Below, in pieces: positions 40,572-50,056 of a stretch of 64,000 nt of DNA. The notes under the pieces are model-generated. The model was not told the origin of the DNA, made no database searches, and saw only the letters and a list, made by a program, of their open reading frames with translations. Made by a program: the position numbers and the translations under genes. Source of the DNA: Clostridium sp. CAG:964 (GTDB lineage: Bacteria; Bacillota; Clostridia; Oscillospirales; Acutalibacteraceae). Numbering within the stretch: the stretch's first letter is position 1; every line of letters begins with the position of its first letter. The stretch lies in NCBI GenBank assembly GCA_000435335.1, contig FR891329.1, forward strand, positions 63,527 to 127,526. The letters are read 5' to 3'.

Positions 40572-43055
40572 ATGAAGTGTTTTAAGAAAAATATGTCAGC
40601 CGTTTTGTCGGCAATACTTTCCTTGCTTATGCTTGCAGGCTGTTTGCCTTTAAGCGCCTTTGCAGCGTCAGCAGAGGCTGCTGTGCCGGGCTATGTTGCG
40701 GCACAGGGTGAAAAGGCATTATGGGCAGAGGGGGCCACGGCGGCTACAAAAAATAACATAGAGGCTGTTAAGTGGTACCAAAAGGGCGGAAAATACTACT
40801 GGTTTTTACCGTCATCAGCAAACCTCAGCAGCCTAACTGTTTACCACAATTTCGATAATATAACTGTTGACGGCACTAAGCTTGTCAGCGGTGAAAGCTA
40901 CAGTATGTTTGAAAACGGCAAAAGCTATAATGTTAAGGCGGACGGTAAATCGTACACACTATGTGTTCAAAAGGCAGAGGGCATAGGCTCTATGTTCTTT
41001 ACCACAGAAAGCGGAAGCATGGACTACATAAACAGTAAAAAGGGAAATGCGGAATCGGGCAGTATGGTTGTAATAGACTATGACGGCAAGGTTTCTTATG
41101 ACAATGCCTTGGATTCGATTAAGGGCAGAGGAAACTCTACATGGCTTCTAAACAAAAAGCCTTACAATATTAAGCTGGGCAAAAAGGCCTCCTTGCTTGG
41201 CATGGACAAAAACAAAAAATGGTGCTTGCTTGCAAATGCCCAAGAGCATTCAATGATAAGAAATAAGCTTATGTATGACCTTGCAGACGAAGTAGGCTTA
41301 GACTATACTCCTGACTCAAGGTTTGTTGATTTGTATGCAAACGGCGAATATCTGGGAACATATCAGCTTACCCAAAAGGTAGAGACAGGCGATGGTGACC
41401 TTGTAAATATAACTGACCTTGAGGCTAAAACAGAGGATGCGGTAGCAGTGGGTACAGGTTTAAGCAAGGTAGACCTTGAGGAAATGTACGGCAGTCAAGA
41501 GTACAACTCCAACGGCAGAAAAGCGTACAAAATCCCGTATAATCCTAAGGACATAACAGGCGGATACCTGATGGAATTTGTTATGGATATGGACGAGCCA
41601 AGCGGCTTTACCACAAAGGGCGGACAGAATGTAAATTTAAAAGGCCCTGAATATTGTACCGTTGAGCAGATTAATTATATTGCGGACTTTATGCAGGATT
41701 TGGAGGACGCCTTGTATTCATCAACCGGCTACAACTCAAAGGGAAAATACTATACAGACTATATTGATGTTCACTCGGCTGCTATTATGTATTTATTGCA
41801 GGAATTTTCGGTGAATATCGACGGTGGTATTTCAAGCTGTTATTTTTATAAGGATTCTGATTTAACAGGCGACGGAAAAGTGCACGCAAGCCCTTGTTGG
41901 GATTTTGATGTTGCTTTGGGTAATCTAAAAAGTACAAAAGACGGAGTAGATGTGACCTCCAACAACCAGTGGTTTATTAAAAATTCTTACCGCTATTCAA
42001 GCACACGCACAGTATTTTCACAGCTTTGTCAGCACGACGACTTTATGACAGAGGTTGAAAAAGTCTGGAAGGAAAAGTTTGTGCCGGCATTGTCAATAGT
42101 TACAGGCAATACCGAGGGTACGGGACGCTTGAAGAGCATGCAGTATAATTATAATCTTACACTGCCGTCCTCTGTAATGAACTATACAAGATGGGACGTC
42201 AGCGATAATTTGCTTGTTCCCGAGGCAGGCACAACACACAGCAGTCAGTTTAACTATCTTGTAAACTTTGTAAACGGCAGAATTACATTTATGAACAGCG
42301 GTCTGCTCGATACGGAAACAGCTAAGCAGCAGGCTATTGCCGCTATAGACAATTTAATTAACCAATATTCTTCCGAGTATTCAAGCGATGTTATAGCTGA
42401 AATGAATGCCGTTGCGAAAAAGGCAAAGTCGGACATTGAAAAAGCAGCCTCAACCTCTCAGGTAAACGCTATTTTGGAAAAGGCGATAAACGATATTAAT
42501 GCCTGCAAGAAGGATGTTATTTATTATGACAACTCACAAACAAAATGGAACGAGGTTTACATTTACGGCTGGGGAGGTTCTCTTACTGCACAGTGGCCGG
42601 GTGTAAAAATGAAGTATGAGGGCAGCAATATTTACAGCTATACCATTGAAGACGGAATAGAAAATATTATATTCAGCAACGGAAAGGGCGAAGACACCGG
42701 CGACAAGCGTCAAACAGATGATCTGACATTCCAAGGAAATAAAACCATTTATACCGCATATGCAGAGGGTGCGGTATATGACAGCTTTAAAAAGGCGTAT
42801 GTACATAGCGGAAGCTGGAGTGAGTATGCACCGAGCGACCAAGTTGTATACGGCGATGTAAACGGCGACAAAAAGATAACCTCGGCTGACGCAGTTTTAA
42901 TGGCAAGAAGTGAGATGGGCTACATTACATTAACCGACCGGCAGGCAAAGGCTGCCGATGTAAACGGTGACGGTGTTGTTACTGTAGTCGATATTGTATT
43001 AGTACAGAGATATGCCTTGAGCTTTATTGATAAATTTCCTGTTCAGGCAGCATAA
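40572..43055 (+). CDS. Secreted CotH-kinase-fold protein with starch-binding-like module and type I dockerin
   Basis: The protein has 827 residues. The signal peptide (residues 1-32) is followed by an N-terminal beta domain and a CotH domain at about 145-545 (SIKGRGNSTWLLNKKPYNIKLGKK, MIRNKLMYDLADEVG, SPCWDFDVALGN). A helical linker carries a CBM26-like module at about 645-740 (YIYGWGGSLTAQWPGVKMK..IIFSNGKGEDTGDKRQTDDLTF). The C-terminal dockerin at 760-822 has two calcium loops (GDVNGDKKITSADAVLMAR and ADVNGDGVVTVVDIVLVQR). It should attach to a cohesin scaffold on the cell surface. Confidence 0.93.
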   Translation: MKCFKKNMSAVLSAILSLLMLAGCLPLSAFAASAEAAVPGYVAAQGEKALWAEGATAATKNNIEAVKWYQKGGKYYWFLPSSANLSSLTVYHNFDNITVDGTKLVSGESYSMFENGKSYNVKADGKSYTLCVQKAEGIGSMFFTTESGSMDYINSKKGNAESGSMVVIDYDGKVSYDNALDSIKGRGNSTWLLNKKPYNIKLGKKASLLGMDKNKKWCLLANAQEHSMIRNKLMYDLADEVGLDYTPDSRFVDLYANGEYLGTYQLTQKVETGDGDLVNITDLEAKTEDAVAVGTGLSKVDLEEMYGSQEYNSNGRKAYKIPYNPKDITGGYLMEFVMDMDEPSGFTTKGGQNVNLKGPEYCTVEQINYIADFMQDLEDALYSSTGYNSKGKYYTDYIDVHSAAIMYLLQEFSVNIDGGISSCYFYKDSDLTGDGKVHASPCWDFDVALGNLKSTKDGVDVTSNNQWFIKNSYRYSSTRTVFSQLCQHDDFMTEVEKVWKEKFVPALSIVTGNTEGTGRLKSMQYNYNLTLPSSVMNYTRWDVSDNLLVPEAGTTHSSQFNYLVNFVNGRITFMNSGLLDTETAKQQAIAAIDNLINQYSSEYSSDVIAEMNAVAKKAKSDIEKAASTSQVNAILEKAINDINACKKDVIYYDNSQTKWNEVYIYGWGGSLTAQWPGVKMKYEGSNIYSYTIEDGIENIIFSNGKGEDTGDKRQTDDLTFQGNKTIYTAYAEGAVYDSFKKAYVHSGSWSEYAPSDQVVYGDVNGDKKITSADAVLMARSEMGYITLTDRQAKAADVNGDGVVTVVDIVLVQRYALSFIDKFPVQAA

Positions 43056-43082
43056 GGCATAAGAATTATATAGGAAAAACAG

Positions 43083-43125
43083 AAGCTCTCAAAGTAGGTT
43101 TTACAGCCTGCTTTGAGAGCTTTTT
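43083..43125 (+). terminator. Bidirectional terminator
   Basis: 16-base arms with one mismatch (43083-43098 and 43107-43122), then TTTTT on the plus strand; the minus strand continues CTGTTTTTCC, so it can also end the Fe-S gene on the other side. Confidence 0.88.
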
Positions 43126-43232
43126 ACAAGGTGTTTTCTGTATATTTATAAAATGCGGGTTTATAGGTGTACGATTTTTAACAGGCAAAGCAGATATAAG
43201 CCTTGCTTATTATGTAAAGAGCGTGTAGGGTA

Positions 43233-43952
43233 TCAGTCCAAAATTCTGCCGTTTGTTGAAATTACGGTTACTTGCCACGGAATAAGCTTGCCGCTGTTTT
43301 TTAATGCGGTTTTTAAAGCATTTTCTATGCCGCCGCAGCAAGGAACCTCCATTCTTACCACACTTATGCTTTTAATGTTGTTTAGAGTGATAATCTCAGT
43401 TAATTTTTTTGAATAATCTTGATTGTCAAGCTTAGGACAGCCAATTAGCGTGATGTGGTTTTTTATAAATTCGTTGTGAAAGCTGCCGTAAGAAAAGGCT
43501 GTACAGTCGGCGGCTATCAGAAGCTGTGCATTGTCAAAGAACGGTGCATTTACAGGAACAAGCTTTATTTGCACAGGCCACTGTGTAAGCTGACTTTCAC
43601 AGTTTATGCCGTTATTGCCTGCACTGTTATATTGTGCGTTTTGGCTGTTTAGGCTGCGGCTGAAATTTTTCAGCTTGGTGCCCGGACAGACAAAGCTCGG
43701 CCTTTCCTGCTGCTTTTTTTGTTGTGCTGCTTTTACAGCCTCTTCGTCATAAGCCGGAGCTTCTCTGCTTACAAAGGTAATGGCATTTTCGGGGCAGCTT
43801 GGCAAACAGTCGCCGAGTCCGTCACAGTAGTGTTCGTAAATCAGTTTTGCTTTACCGTTTACTATACCTATGGCACCCTCATGGCAGGCTTTGGCACAGG
43901 CACCGCAGCCGTTGCATTTTTCTTCATCTATATTAATAATTTGTCTTATCAT
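43233..43952 (-). CDS. 4Fe-4S ferredoxin-domain protein
   Basis: This 239-residue protein has two N-terminal cluster motifs (CNGCGACAKAC and CDGLGDCLPSCP) and a C-terminal domain with conserved Cys (DCTAFSY, IGCPKLD, EVPCCGGI). The plan is found in anaerobe iron-sulfur proteins annotated as ferredoxin family; the exact redox partner is unknown. The last Cys pair suggests another metal site. Monocistronic. Confidence 0.85.
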   Translation of the reverse strand: MIRQIINIDEEKCNGCGACAKACHEGAIGIVNGKAKLIYEHYCDGLGDCLPSCPENAITFVSREAPAYDEEAVKAAQQKKQQERPSFVCPGTKLKNFSRSLNSQNAQYNSAGNNGINCESQLTQWPVQIKLVPVNAPFFDNAQLLIAADCTAFSYGSFHNEFIKNHITLIGCPKLDNQDYSKKLTEIITLNNIKSISVVRMEVPCCGGIENALKTALKNSGKLIPWQVTVISTNGRILD

Positions 43953-44089
43953 ATGTATTCCTCCGGGTTGAATTCGTTGTAAGTATTATAACATTTTAAG
44001 GTTAAATATCAATGGCAGTATTTGCATCTGCACAGTGTAAATTCTGCCATGATATTTATTATGTCAATATAGAGAATTTACTTAAAATA

Positions 44090-44293
44090 TTACATAAAAG
44101 TGCCGCCAAGGTCAGCTTCGGCAATGCTGTTTACAAGCTGCTTCATTTCGTAGCTGCTGTGCATAGTGCCTGCTTTTTCCCTTACAAGCTGTTTTTCACG
44201 GTTCGTCATACGGGAGTATTTTTGCATGGCTTCAGGATTTTGTGCCAGTGCCATAGCTAATGCTACGGGGATTTCATAATTAGCCTTGTCCAT
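44090..44293 (-). CDS. Small conserved helical protein beside spoVAC
   Basis: This 67-residue helical protein (YEIPVALAMALAQNPEAMQKYSRMTNREKQ..) begins 2 bases after spoVAC, so it shares its transcript. Proteins with this AMALAQNPEAM..Y pattern recur in clostridia. The function is unknown; a role in sporulation follows only from linkage. Confidence 0.7.
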   Translation of the reverse strand: MDKANYEIPVALAMALAQNPEAMQKYSRMTNREKQLVREKAGTMHSSYEMKQLVNSIAEADLGGTFM

Positions 44294-44295
44294 AT

Positions 44296-44766
44296 TTATA
44301 TTGCCCCCATTACCTTTAGCAGCCAGTATATTCCGCCGTAAATTACCGATGCCGTTATGCCGTACACCAACACAGGACCGGCTATAACAAACATTTTTGC
44401 ACCCAAGCCCAGCACATAGCCCTCACTTTTAAATTCAATAGCCGGTGAAACTATAGAATTTGCAAAGCCTGTAATAGGTACAAGCGTTCCTGCACCGCCG
44501 TGCTTTGCAATGTTGTCGTATACGCCTATTGATGTAAGCAAGCCTCCTATAAAAACAAGCGTTACAGAAGTTAAAGTGCGTGCCGTGTCCTTGTCAAGCT
44601 GCCAGTACATATAAAGGTTGGTTAGTGCTTGTCCTATGGTGCATATAAGTCCGCCTATTAAAAAGGCTTTTACGCAGTTTATTACCACCCTGCTGTTTGG
44701 CGAGGCTTTTTTTGCCATTTGAGAATACTCCTGTTTAGTAACCTTCAAAATATCAAGTCCTTTCAA
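44296..44766 (-). CDS. spoVAC: Stage V sporulation protein AC
   Basis: This 156-residue protein has four transmembrane helices and the SpoVAC signatures (NCVKAFLIGGLICTIGQ, GAGTLVPITGFANSIVSPAIEFKSEGYVLGLGAKMF). SpoVAC belongs to the channel that moves dipicolinic acid into the forespore and out at germination. spoVAD and spoVAE are not adjacent, unlike in the full operon. Confidence 0.93.
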   Translation of the reverse strand: MKGLDILKVTKQEYSQMAKKASPNSRVVINCVKAFLIGGLICTIGQALTNLYMYWQLDKDTARTLTSVTLVFIGGLLTSIGVYDNIAKHGGAGTLVPITGFANSIVSPAIEFKSEGYVLGLGAKMFVIAGPVLVYGITASVIYGGIYWLLKVMGAI

Positions 44767-44931
44767 AATGATTTTATGCTAATTATTTAATTTTATTCAC
44801 CCTCGGCTAAGCTTTAAGTATAATTTGTTAATTTTTCAAAACAATCTGTTAAATTTTCATTTTGTGTTGGAATATTACCGAAAAATGTGTATAATGTAGT
44901 TTGAGTACAAAGACTTATTAAGGAGTAGATT

Positions 44932-46074
44932 ATTACGGCTGAGGAAATATATTTAGACAACAGTGCTACAACAAAGGTGTCTAAGGCTGCTGCCGACGCA
45001 GTGTATGACGCACTTGTGAATAATTACGGGAACCCCTCGTCCCTTCACTCAAAGGGGCTTGAGGCTCAGCACTATGTTGACGCCGCCAGAAGAGCGGCTG
45101 CCGATTCTATAGGCGTAAGCGAAAGAGAAATTTTCTTTACAAGCGGCGGCACCGAAGCCAACAATACAGCTGTAATAGGTGCCGCACTTTCAAAAAAAAG
45201 ACAGGGCAAAAGAATTGTTACAACAGCCGTAGAGCACTCCTCGGTTATAGAGGCGTGCCGCTACCTTGAAGGCCTTGGCTTTGAGGTGGTTTATCTGCCG
45301 GTAAACAGCTGCGGGGCTGTAGAAATGTCAGACCTAAAGGAGGCTGTAACGCAGGATACAATCCTTGTTTCTGTTATGTATGTAAATAACGAAACAGGTA
45401 CGGTACAGCCTGTTGACAAAATAGCAAGGGCTATTAAACGCAGCGGTGCAAACGCACTGTTTCATATTGACGCTGTACAGGCCTATGGAAAGCTTATGTT
45501 TAAAAACGGCAGGCTGGGAGCGGATATGATAACCTTTACCGCACACAAAATTCACGGGCCCAAGGGCGTAGGGGCACTATACATAAAAAACGGCGTTCGC
45601 ATTACCCCTCGTTTGTATGGGGGTATGCAGCAGCACAAAATACGCCCCGGTACAGAGCCGGCACCGGCTATAGCGGGCTTTGGTGCGGCTATAAAAGAAA
45701 TAGACTATACAAATATTGACAATATCAAGAGCCTGAACTGTTATTTGCGAAAGCAACTGGAAAATATAGACGGCATAGTTATTAATTCTCCGGAAAATGC
45801 ATTGGAGTATATTTTGAACTTTTCTGTTACAGGTATAAGGAGCGAAACTATGCTTCACTATTTGGCGGAAAAGGGAATATATGTTTCAAGCGGCTCGGCC
45901 TGTGCCAAAGGTCAGCCCAGCTATGTGCTTACGGCTATGGGGCTTTCTAAGGATTTAGCGGATTCCGCCGTTCGAGTCAGCTTTTCAAGGCACAACACCA
46001 CAGCGGATATTGACGCACTGATAAAAGCCTTAAGGGACGGAATGAACAGCTTAGCAAGAAAAAGCAGTAAGTAA
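44932..46074 (+). CDS. Cysteine desulfurase (NifS/IscS family), likely ATT start
   Basis: The protein has 380 residues. It shows PLP-Lys in TFTAHKIHGPKG, the His motif TAVEHSS and catalytic Cys in SSGSACAKGQPS. The conserved N-terminus EEIYLDNSATTKVS lies upstream of the first standard start (GTG 44977), and the frame is closed by TAG at 44926. AAGGAG lies at 44920-44925, so initiation at ATT 44932 fits best. The adjacent thiI gene suggests it donates sulfur for tRNA thiolation. Confidence 0.9.
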   Translation: MTAEEIYLDNSATTKVSKAAADAVYDALVNNYGNPSSLHSKGLEAQHYVDAARRAAADSIGVSEREIFFTSGGTEANNTAVIGAALSKKRQGKRIVTTAVEHSSVIEACRYLEGLGFEVVYLPVNSCGAVEMSDLKEAVTQDTILVSVMYVNNETGTVQPVDKIARAIKRSGANALFHIDAVQAYGKLMFKNGRLGADMITFTAHKIHGPKGVGALYIKNGVRITPRLYGGMQQHKIRPGTEPAPAIAGFGAAIKEIDYTNIDNIKSLNCYLRKQLENIDGIVINSPENALEYILNFSVTGIRSETMLHYLAEKGIYVSSGSACAKGQPSYVLTAMGLSKDLADSAVRVSFSRHNTTADIDALIKALRDGMNSLARKSSK

Positions 46075-46100
46075 TTTACAACGAAAGGTTTACATAGAGT

Positions 46101-47288
46101 ATGGAAGAAATAATTCTGATTAAAATCGGAGAAATTGTCCTAAAGGGACTGAACAAAAGGGCGTTTGAAGATGTTCTTTTAAAAAATTTAAAAAACAGAC
46201 TGCATAAAGCGGGCAGCTTTGATATTAAAATCGCACAGTCTACCATATCTGTTTCACCAAAGGACGAAAATGCGGATATTGAGCTTGCTGCTGAAATTGT
46301 AGGCAAAACCTTTGGTATCGCTACATTTTCAAGAGCCTGTACCGCAAAGAAGAATATAGAGGATATTCAGCAGAAGGCTGTTGAATACCTTGAGGAAACG
46401 CTGGAGGACGCAAAAACCTTTAAGGTAGAGGCAAGACGCTCGGATAAAAAATTTCCTATGACCTCACCGCAGATTTCGGCACAGGTGGGCGGATATATTT
46501 TAGAGCATTTTCCGCATTTAAAGGTGGATTTAAGAAATCCGGAGGTTACGGTAACAGTAGAAATTCGTGACTTTTCGGCATATATTCGCAGCGGCGTTAT
46601 AAAGGGTGCAGGAGGTATTCCTGTAGGTACCGGCGGCAAGGCGGCCATACTTATATCAGGCGGAATAGACAGCCCTGTTGCCGCTTATATGATGGCGAAA
46701 AGAGGAGTAGAGCTTACAGCCGTACATTTTGCAAGCCCGCCTTATACATCACAAAGAGCAGAGGAAAAGGTTTGCAAATTGTTGGAGATTGTTTCTGCCT
46801 ATGCCGGCAGAATGACAATGTACACAGTGCCTTTTACCGAAATTCAAAGGCAGATAAAGGACAAATGCCCTGAGGAGCTTTTTACCATTATTATGCGTAG
46901 ATTTATGATGGAAATAAGCCAGCGAATAGCAGAGGATAAGGACTGCACGGCACTTATTACAGGTGAAAGCCTGGGGCAGGTTGCCAGCCAAACCATACAC
47001 GCCATAGCCTGTACGGATATTGTGTGCAGTATGCCTGTGTTCAGACCGCTTATAGGTATGGACAAGGACGAGATAGTTTCTATTTCAAGAAAAATAGGAA
47101 CATTTGAAACCTCTATAGAGCCGTATGAGGACTGCTGTACTGTATTTACCCCAAAGCACCCACGCACAAGACCGATTTTAAAGTATGTGCAGCAGGCACA
47201 GGACAAGCTTAACAGCAGTGAGCTTATAGAAAATGCGTTAGCTGATTTAAAGGTTACACGAATTGGCTACGGTGATAATAAATTTTAA
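46101..47288 (+). CDS. thiI: tRNA 4-thiouridine synthetase
   Basis: The protein has 395 residues: an N-terminal ferredoxin-like and THUMP domain (residues 1-165), then a PP-loop ATPase with SGGIDSPVAAY (about 190-200). There is no rhodanese domain, as in most Firmicutes, so the persulfide comes directly from the cysteine desulfurase encoded just upstream. It makes s4U8 in tRNA and can take part in thiamine thiazole synthesis. Confidence 0.95.
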   Translation: MEEIILIKIGEIVLKGLNKRAFEDVLLKNLKNRLHKAGSFDIKIAQSTISVSPKDENADIELAAEIVGKTFGIATFSRACTAKKNIEDIQQKAVEYLEETLEDAKTFKVEARRSDKKFPMTSPQISAQVGGYILEHFPHLKVDLRNPEVTVTVEIRDFSAYIRSGVIKGAGGIPVGTGGKAAILISGGIDSPVAAYMMAKRGVELTAVHFASPPYTSQRAEEKVCKLLEIVSAYAGRMTMYTVPFTEIQRQIKDKCPEELFTIIMRRFMMEISQRIAEDKDCTALITGESLGQVASQTIHAIACTDIVCSMPVFRPLIGMDKDEIVSISRKIGTFETSIEPYEDCCTVFTPKHPRTRPILKYVQQAQDKLNSSELIENALADLKVTRIGYGDNKF

Positions 47289-47311
47289 TTATCAAACAGG
47301 AGGAAATATTT

Positions 47312-49615
47312 ATGAATGCTGAAATATACATACTTAGAGATATGAATGCGTCCGGCAGGATAACTACATCAATAGACGGTTTGGCTGTGCTTTTGAAGAA
47401 CAGCGGCCTGGGAGTAGCTTATAAAACAGAAATGGACGAAAATAAGGACGAAATTATTAACAGCCTTTCGCAATCCTTAAATCCGGACGAGGACATTGAC
47501 CTTGTTCTTATTCCGGACGGCTACGATACAGACGCCAGAAGCACCGTGGTTTTTAAAACCCTTTTTGCACTGTCGGCATATGAGGACACAGCCGAAAAGC
47601 TGCAGCTAAAGGCACTGACAGGCGATTTTAAAGGCGAGTTTAAGCGTGTAAACGAAATTAATCTTTCTAATCAAAAGCACGCCTTCAGCTTTGTAATAGA
47701 CGGTGTAAGGGTGGTTCTGCTGCCGGTAATGAGTATGGTGGAAATGAAAGAGGTTATTCCTGAAATACTCAAGGTTGTTGGGGCACATTCTGCCGTGCGA
47801 AATACTCAGGCGAATATTCCCAGCAACAGGGTAAGGGTTGACTTTGACAATATGACACCGCAAGACAGAGGGGCAGAGCCTATAGAAGCACTGGCAAAAG
47901 AGGTTGACACAGACAAAGAGGAGCCTAAGGACAAGTCAAAGGACAAGAAAAAGAAGAAAAAGAAGCTTACCTTTAAGGAACGCTTTATACCTATGAAGGG
48001 TGACAGCGGCAAGGAGAAGCTTAGAAAAATTATTCTTGATTTGGCAATTTTGATATTTGTGGTAGCAGCTGCACTTTTAATTAAATATATGGTTATAGAC
48101 CCGCTGCTTAATAACCAAAAGTATGACGATCTAAGAAATTTGGTTAAAAATGATGGCGAAATTGCTACAGAAATAACTACCGATGCCAATGGTAATACAC
48201 TTGTAAAGAAAAAGAAGTCAAGAATTAACTGGGACGAGCTAAAGGGCATCAACAGCGAGGTTGTAGGCTGGATTACAATTAATGATACCAGAATAGATTA
48301 CCCTGTGCTAAGACACAAGGGCGACAATGATGATTCACAATACTATTTAAAGAGAGATATTTACAAAAACTACAGTGACTACGGCAGCATTTTTGTAGAC
48401 TACAGAAGCAGCAAGGGTACAGACTCAAAGAATGTTATTTTGCATGGCCATCATATGAATGACGGAAGTATGTTCCAAAACCTAATGGGATACGGCTTGT
48501 ATTCTGCTGATATGGACTTCTACAGAAAGCACCCTACAATAGAATTCGACACACCGAACGGGGACGAAACCTATAAGATTATTTCTGTATTTAAAACAAA
48601 CACACTTGACCAGCATGGTGAATTTTTTAACTATCTTGTAGGCGACTTTAACAGTGAAGCAGAGTTTATGAACTATGTATATTTGGTTCGTGAGCGTTCT
48701 CTTATTGATACAGGCGTAACCTGCAATGAAGACGATCAGCTGCTTACGCTTTCAACCTGTTCTTATGAGTACAGCGAATTCAGAACAGTTGTGGTTGCAA
48801 GAAAGACAAGATCGGGCGAAAGCTCAAAGGTGGATACCTCCAAGTCAAAGGCTAACTCCGACGCACTGTGGCCGGATGTTTACTACGGCTACGACAAGTC
48901 TGCAAAGCCACAGGTAAGCACATTTAAAATTGCAAGCAAAAAGAAAAAAATTGACTGGTATGACGGAAAAGGAAACCTAAAGGGCAGGGAAAGAATGTTC
49001 ACCCTAAAGGAGCATGACACCGTAGAGGCTACCGAGCCGGCAAAGGAAAAGGTTGAAAACCACACCATGCCTGCCTCTACAGAGCCGCAGGCTACAGATC
49101 CGCCAAAGTTTAAGGACGAGAGCATTTTGTTTAACTACAATACGCTGGTGCTTGATGTCGGTCAATCAGATACCCTTGAAATATATTGGACTCCGGAATA
49201 TACCACAAACAAATCGATAAAGTGGATATCATCTAACGCAAATGTTGCTACCATTGCAGCCGGAGGCAAGGTAACTGCAATTGCACCGGGCGAATGTACA
49301 ATTACTGCCGAAAGCTCAAACAAGCACAAAACCACCTGTAAGATAATAGTTAATGATATTTTAGCAACATCACTGACTATTTCATCTGTAAGCCATACAT
49401 CTACTGTGCTTAACGAACAGTTTAAGCTTACCGCAACCTATGAGCCAAAAAACGCTTCACATAAGGTTGAATGGTACAGCAGTAATACAAATGTTGCTAC
49501 CGTTTCAAGCACAGGCTTGGTTACTGTAAGGAATTACGGCAGCTGTACAATATACGCAAAAATTGACTCGCTGGAGGTTTCCTGTGCAGTTACTGTTAAA
49601 AACCCTAACTCATAA
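47312..49615 (+). CDS. Class B sortase with N-terminal MoCF/CinA-like domain and C-terminal Ig-like repeats
   Basis: The protein has 767 residues. Residues 1-170 resemble a degenerate MoaB/CinA-N fold (AEIYILRDMNASGRITTSIDGLAVLL, IDLVLIPDGYDTD in place of the glycine-rich motif, VRVVLLPVMSMVEMKEV). A Lys-rich linker and one membrane helix (about 245-265) precede an external class B sortase with GHH at 379-381, Cys483 in TLSTCSYEY and Arg in FRTVVVARK. Two Big2-like domains end the protein (about 605-765). Sortases anchor or polymerise surface proteins. Confidence 0.85.
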   Translation: MNAEIYILRDMNASGRITTSIDGLAVLLKNSGLGVAYKTEMDENKDEIINSLSQSLNPDEDIDLVLIPDGYDTDARSTVVFKTLFALSAYEDTAEKLQLKALTGDFKGEFKRVNEINLSNQKHAFSFVIDGVRVVLLPVMSMVEMKEVIPEILKVVGAHSAVRNTQANIPSNRVRVDFDNMTPQDRGAEPIEALAKEVDTDKEEPKDKSKDKKKKKKKLTFKERFIPMKGDSGKEKLRKIILDLAILIFVVAAALLIKYMVIDPLLNNQKYDDLRNLVKNDGEIATEITTDANGNTLVKKKKSRINWDELKGINSEVVGWITINDTRIDYPVLRHKGDNDDSQYYLKRDIYKNYSDYGSIFVDYRSSKGTDSKNVILHGHHMNDGSMFQNLMGYGLYSADMDFYRKHPTIEFDTPNGDETYKIISVFKTNTLDQHGEFFNYLVGDFNSEAEFMNYVYLVRERSLIDTGVTCNEDDQLLTLSTCSYEYSEFRTVVVARKTRSGESSKVDTSKSKANSDALWPDVYYGYDKSAKPQVSTFKIASKKKKIDWYDGKGNLKGRERMFTLKEHDTVEATEPAKEKVENHTMPASTEPQATDPPKFKDESILFNYNTLVLDVGQSDTLEIYWTPEYTTNKSIKWISSNANVATIAAGGKVTAIAPGECTITAESSNKHKTTCKIIVNDILATSLTISSVSHTSTVLNEQFKLTATYEPKNASHKVEWYSSNTNVATVSSTGLVTVRNYGSCTIYAKIDSLEVSCAVTVKNPNS

Positions 49616-49655
49616 AAACCGTATACAAAACCCAATAGTTTAAGAGGTAATTGTT

Positions 49656-50054
49656 ATGAAAACTGCATTGATTTATTATACAGCACACAAAACAGGATAT
49701 TGTGAAACAGCACTCAGAGGTGCCGCTTTGCCGCTGGGAGTGGATATTGACGGCATATTTGCAGCTGTTTCACTGCGAAATTTCGGCGACAGCATCAACA
49801 GCTGTCTTAATAAATACGATACAGTGTTTGTTGTCGGAGATATAGGCCGCAGTGACAGGGCAGGCATTATGCCTGTTCTGTCTTGCGGATTAAGCGAAAA
49901 AAATGTTAAGTCAGGCAAATTTCAGGCAGGGAGCAATACCGGCTATTTGCTTGAGTTTGACAACAAAAAAATAGTTGTACTGCCCGACCGACCGGAAGCC
50001 ATAACTGCTTTGGTGTCGGCACAGCTTATAGAATACTTGAAAACGGAGAAATAA
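49656..50054 (+). CDS. Small protein, possible remnant MoCF-like domain
   Basis: This 132-residue soluble protein is not firmly recognised. The segment YDTVFVVGDIGRSDRAGIMPVL..KKIVVLPDRPEAITALVSAQLIEYL recalls the second half of CinA/MoaB-like domains and the N-terminal part of the sortase encoded just upstream. It may act with that sortase's cytoplasmic domain. It lies 40 bases after the sortase gene and 2 bases before trmB. Confidence 0.6.
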   Translation: MKTALIYYTAHKTGYCETALRGAALPLGVDIDGIFAAVSLRNFGDSINSCLNKYDTVFVVGDIGRSDRAGIMPVLSCGLSEKNVKSGKFQAGSNTGYLLEFDNKKIVVLPDRPEAITALVSAQLIEYLKTEK

Positions 50055-50056
50055 TT

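Noticed and set aside
44977..44979. GTG as the true start of the cysteine desulfurase
   Set aside because: It would remove the conserved YLDNSATT strand and has no ribosome site at the right distance.
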